Source: DATCMA01 sp036563645
Lineage (GTDB): Bacteria; Actinomycetota; Actinomycetes; Mycobacteriales; Micromonosporaceae
Reading direction: 5' to 3'
DNA: 25,684 bases
NCBI GenBank assembly: GCA_036563645.1
Contig: DATCMA010000012.1
Location: 1-25,684, forward strand
A model generated the notes under the pieces. It had not been told where the DNA came from. It worked only from the letters and a program-made list of their open reading frames with translations, and did not search any database. Of the stretch, positions 23,443 to 25,684 are shown one piece after another (positions within the stretch are counted from its first letter, which is position 1; every line of letters starts with the position of its first letter). The position numbers and the translations under genes were made by a program.

Positions 23443-24512
23443 CGACACCCGATATCGTGCCGACCGCCGACGCCATCGCGCCGGACGGTCCGCCGCCGTT
23501 GCTCGTGCTCGACCGCGTGGAGGCGTTCCTCGACGACCACGGCCTGGGGCGGGGGCCGCTACAGGTCCAGCGAATTGGCGAAGGTCAATCGAACGTCACG
23601 TTCCTCATTACCCGAGGCACCGAGCGATTCGTCCTGCGCCGGGGGCCGCGTCCTCCGTTGCCGCCGTCGACGCACGACATGATGCGCGAGTCCCGGCTGC
23701 TCCAGGCGCTCGCCAAGACCGATGTGCCGGTGCCGGAGGTCTTGGCGGTGTGCCCAGATACCGAGCTGCTCGGGGTCCCGTTCTACGTCATGGCGTATCT
23801 CGACGGGACGGTCATCACCGATACGCTGCCGGCGTACCTCGACAACGAGACGGACCGCCGCCGGATCAGTGAGCGGCTCGTCGACACCCTGGTCAGCATT
23901 CACGCCGTCGATTACGTCGCGGCTGGCTTAGGCACCTTCGGCCGCCCTGACGGCTATCTCCGCCGGCAAGTGGCGCGGTTCGCGCAACTGTGGGAGTACA
24001 ACACCAAGCGCGATATCCCCGAGGTCGCCAAGCTCGCCGACTGGCTGGAGAGGAACCTTCCGGATTCGGGCCCGCCCGCGCTGGTGCACGGCGATTTTCG
24101 GCTCGGCAACCTCATCTATGAGCCGTCGTCCCCCGCCCGCGTGCAGGCGGTCGTGGACTGGGAGATGGCCACGATCGGGGATCCGCTGGCCGACCTCGGC
24201 TACCTGGTCGCCACGTACGCGGAGGAGGGGTACCCCTCGTCTCCGCTGGAGCTGTCCCCGGTCACCCGCGGCCCCGGCTTCCTCACGCGCAAGGAGTTGA
24301 TTGCGCGGTACGCCGAGCGGTCGGGGCGCTCGGTCGACGGGCTCGGCTGGTACCAGGCGCTCGCGCTGTGGAAGGCCGCCGTCTTCTGTGAGGCCATCTA
24401 CACGCGCTGGCTGAACGGGGAACGGCCGGACGACACGACGTTCGCGCCCACCCTCGAGACCGGTGTCCCCCGTCTTTTGGAGCTCGCGCGGCGCGCCACC
24501 ACCCTTGATTGA
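23439..24512 (+). CDS. APH-family phosphotransferase paired with the acyl-CoA dehydrogenase (ACAD10/11 kinase domain-like)
   Basis: A protein-kinase-like small-molecule kinase of 357 residues from ATG 23439, which has GGAGG 8 nt upstream and overlaps the ACAD stop. Motifs are RIGEGQSNVTFLITRG (glycine-loop region), FVLRRGPRP (residues 64-72), the catalytic loop LVHGDFRLGNLIYE with Asp219 and Asn224, and the metal-binding VVDWEMATIGDPLADLGY with Asp240. This matches the kinase domain fused to ACAD10/11 in animals and LvaA of the levulinate pathway, not antibiotic-resistance kinases. It probably phosphorylates the hydroxyl of a hydroxyacyl-CoA for the adjacent dehydrogenase. It is the last gene of the operon. 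Confidence 0.9.
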   Translation: MTTPDIVPTADAIAPDGPPPLLVLDRVEAFLDDHGLGRGPLQVQRIGEGQSNVTFLITRGTERFVLRRGPRPPLPPSTHDMMRESRLLQALAKTDVPVPEVLAVCPDTELLGVPFYVMAYLDGTVITDTLPAYLDNETDRRRISERLVDTLVSIHAVDYVAAGLGTFGRPDGYLRRQVARFAQLWEYNTKRDIPEVAKLADWLERNLPDSGPPALVHGDFRLGNLIYEPSSPARVQAVVDWEMATIGDPLADLGYLVATYAEEGYPSSPLELSPVTRGPGFLTRKELIARYAERSGRSVDGLGWYQALALWKAAVFCEAIYTRWLNGERPDDTTFAPTLETGVPRLLELARRATTLD

Positions 24513-24637
24513 CGCGCTACGAAGTCTCGCAGGCGACCCATGGCAGCGTAGCTTGACTAGGGGATTATTGATGCAGCAAATATCTGCTAGTAAACTTCCT
24601 GGTGACCGGAACCCGAGCCAGCGAACCGAGAGATGCC
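24513..24637 (+). promoter_or_regulatory. AT-rich promoter region of the dioxygenase gene
   Basis: TTGACT (24553-24558) is a good -35 candidate, with AAATAT (24578-24583, 19-bp spacing) or TAAACT (24591-24596) as possible -10 hexamers. The 24550-24600 segment is clearly AT-richer than its surroundings. AGCAAATATCTGCT (24575-24588) is a near-palindrome that could be an operator. A GCTACG...CGTAGC pair (24516-24521, 24547-24552) might end the preceding operon. Confidence 0.4.
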
Positions 24638-25516
24638 ATGAGAAGCCTGCTCAACCCCGAGGTGCCCGCGGGCGCGTTCGACGAGTTCCTGCCCGAAGCC
24701 CTGCCGGCCGCCCGCGCGCAGCGAGTCTGGACTCCAGCGGACGGCGCGCTGCCCGCGCTCTACCTCAGCCACGGCGCGCCGCCGCTGTTCGACGATGCCG
24801 AGTGGATACGGCAGCTCTTCCAGTGGGCGCAGAGCCTGCCGAAGCCGCGGGGAATCCTCATCGTCAGCGCGCACTGGGAATCCGCGCCGCTGGCGCTGTC
24901 CGCCTCGGCGGCGAACACGCCCCTCGTCTACGACTTCTACGGATTCCACCCGCGCTACTACCAGATGACCTACCCCACCCCGGACGCGAGCGAGCTGGCC
25001 CGGAAGGTGGCCGCGCTCATGCCGGACACCGAGCCGGTGTACGAGCACACCAACCGGGGCCTCGACCATGGCGCGTGGGTGCCGCTGAAGATCATGTATC
25101 CGCTGGGCGACGTGCCGGTGCTCCAGCTCAGCATGCCCACCCACGACCCCGACCGGCTGCTCGAACTCGGCCGGCGGCTGCGGCCATTGCGTGAGGAAGG
25201 CGTGCTGATCATCGGCTCGGGGTTCATGACCCACGGCCTGCCGTTCATCACCCAGGAGATGCTCTTCGGGGCGGTGCCCTCCTGGTCGGCGGACTTCGAC
25301 GCGTGGGCCGCCGACGCGCTGGCCCGCGGCGACGTCGACACCCTGGCCGCCTTCCGCACCAAAGCGCCGGGGATGCCGTACGCGCACCCGACCGTCGAGC
25401 ACTACACCCCGCTGTTCGTCACCCTCGGTGCCGCTAGCCGCGAGGACCAGCCGGCGCAGACGACCATCGAGGGCTACATGATGGGCCTCTCGAAGCGCTC
25501 CTTCCAGGTCGCGTGA
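24638..25516 (+). CDS. DODA/LigB-type extradiol ring-cleavage dioxygenase
   Basis: Class III extradiol dioxygenase family member, like bacterial YgiD and plant 4,5-DOPA dioxygenase. Start at ATG 24638 gives 292 residues, longer than usual by about 30 at the N-terminus; a GTG at 24602 is possible but lacks a ribosome site. Expected metal ligands are His45 in LYLSHGAPP, His79 in LIVSAHWES and a C-terminal His in PTVEHYTPLFVTLGA; His144 in GLDHGAWVPL is also conserved. It would open a catechol ring with Fe or Zn. It is separated from the catabolic operon by 125 bp with its own promoter-like region, so a link to amino-acid catabolism is uncertain. Confidence 0.88.
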   Translation: MRSLLNPEVPAGAFDEFLPEALPAARAQRVWTPADGALPALYLSHGAPPLFDDAEWIRQLFQWAQSLPKPRGILIVSAHWESAPLALSASAANTPLVYDFYGFHPRYYQMTYPTPDASELARKVAALMPDTEPVYEHTNRGLDHGAWVPLKIMYPLGDVPVLQLSMPTHDPDRLLELGRRLRPLREEGVLIIGSGFMTHGLPFITQEMLFGAVPSWSADFDAWAADALARGDVDTLAAFRTKAPGMPYAHPTVEHYTPLFVTLGAASREDQPAQTTIEGYMMGLSKRSFQVA

Positions 25517-25577
25517 GCGCCCGGCGCCGCCTCGCACGTCCCGCCACGCCACCAAGACAGACTGTCCTTTGCGTCCT

Positions 25578-25684
25578 ATCCTCTACCGATCCGTAGACCC
25601 GGCGCAGGTTGGTGATCACGTCGTATGCGATCTTGCGGGCAACCCCGGTTGCGATCCTCGCCCGGTCCGTAGACCGGACGCAGG
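25578..25684. CRISPR. Probable end of a CRISPR array (degenerate terminal repeat, one spacer, one repeat)
   Basis: A unit of about 37-38 bp ends at 25684, the window edge; its core 25655-25684 runs from ATCCTC to CGCAGG. It contains a perfect hairpin, CCGGTC-CGTA-GACCGG (25662-25677). An imperfect copy ends at 25608, a period of 76 bp, with about 24 of 30 core positions conserved; the spacer between them (25609-25646) is about 38 bp and unrelated. One degenerate and one intact copy with this size fits the leader-distal end of an array, so the leader and any cas genes would lie to the right of the window. Only two copies are visible, so another dispersed repeat is possible. Confidence 0.5.

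Noticed and set aside
23439..24512. Reading the APH-family gene as an antibiotic-resistance kinase
   Set aside because: Its motifs and its overlap with an ACAD10/11-type dehydrogenase fit the acyl-CoA-linked kinase branch instead.

Overview
The window is high-GC DNA with actinobacterial hallmarks: frequent GTG/TTG starts, ATGA stop-start overlaps, an actinobacterial-type purB, a probable leaderless GTG gene, and an XRE regulator with a TPR-like tail. I infer a member of the Actinomycetota and cannot name the genus. Functions come from motifs read by eye; no database search was possible.

Layout. (1) 1-719: the 3' end of a gene for an extreme Gly/Tyr/Ser/Pro-rich, prion-like disordered tail, followed by two strong hairpins that separate it from the convergent purine genes. 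(2) 947-6506: purine biosynthesis on the minus strand, purS-purQ-purL with overlapping stops and starts, and purB further upstream. A plus-strand YbjQ/UPF0145 gene lies between them, and purC is absent. (3) 6507-8478: a 550-bp gene-free stretch with several palindromes, an XRE/TPR regulator, and a divergent 26-codon small ORF with a perfect Shine-Dalgarno sequence. (4) 8479-24512: a large catabolic locus around a GntR/FCD regulator. To the left runs an SDR dehydrogenase followed by a complete 2-oxoacid dehydrogenase complex (E1alpha, E1beta, E2, E3). To the right runs a complete Liv-type amino-acid ABC importer, an Asp/Glu/hydantoin-racemase-like protein, RidA, a DadA-like D-amino-acid dehydrogenase, an acyl-CoA dehydrogenase of ACAD10/11 type and an APH-type phosphotransferase. 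(5) 24638-25516: a DODA/LigB-type extradiol dioxygenase. (6) 25578-25684: two imperfect copies of a palindromic repeat 76 bp apart, probably the degenerate end of a CRISPR array that continues beyond the window.

How the genes may work together (inference). The importer brings in an amino acid, possibly a D- or unusual one. The racemase-like protein may adjust its configuration. DadA oxidises it to an imine, RidA hydrolyses the imine to the 2-oxo acid, and the E1-E2-E3 complex converts that to an acyl-CoA. The ACAD/APH pair would then process a hydroxyacyl-CoA through a phosphorylated intermediate, as in levulinate catabolism and in mammalian ACAD10/11. A site of about 22 bp is shared (18/22) by the promoters of both arms, which ties them into one regulon controlled by the GntR protein encoded between them. 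I consider this locus the most interesting system in the window.
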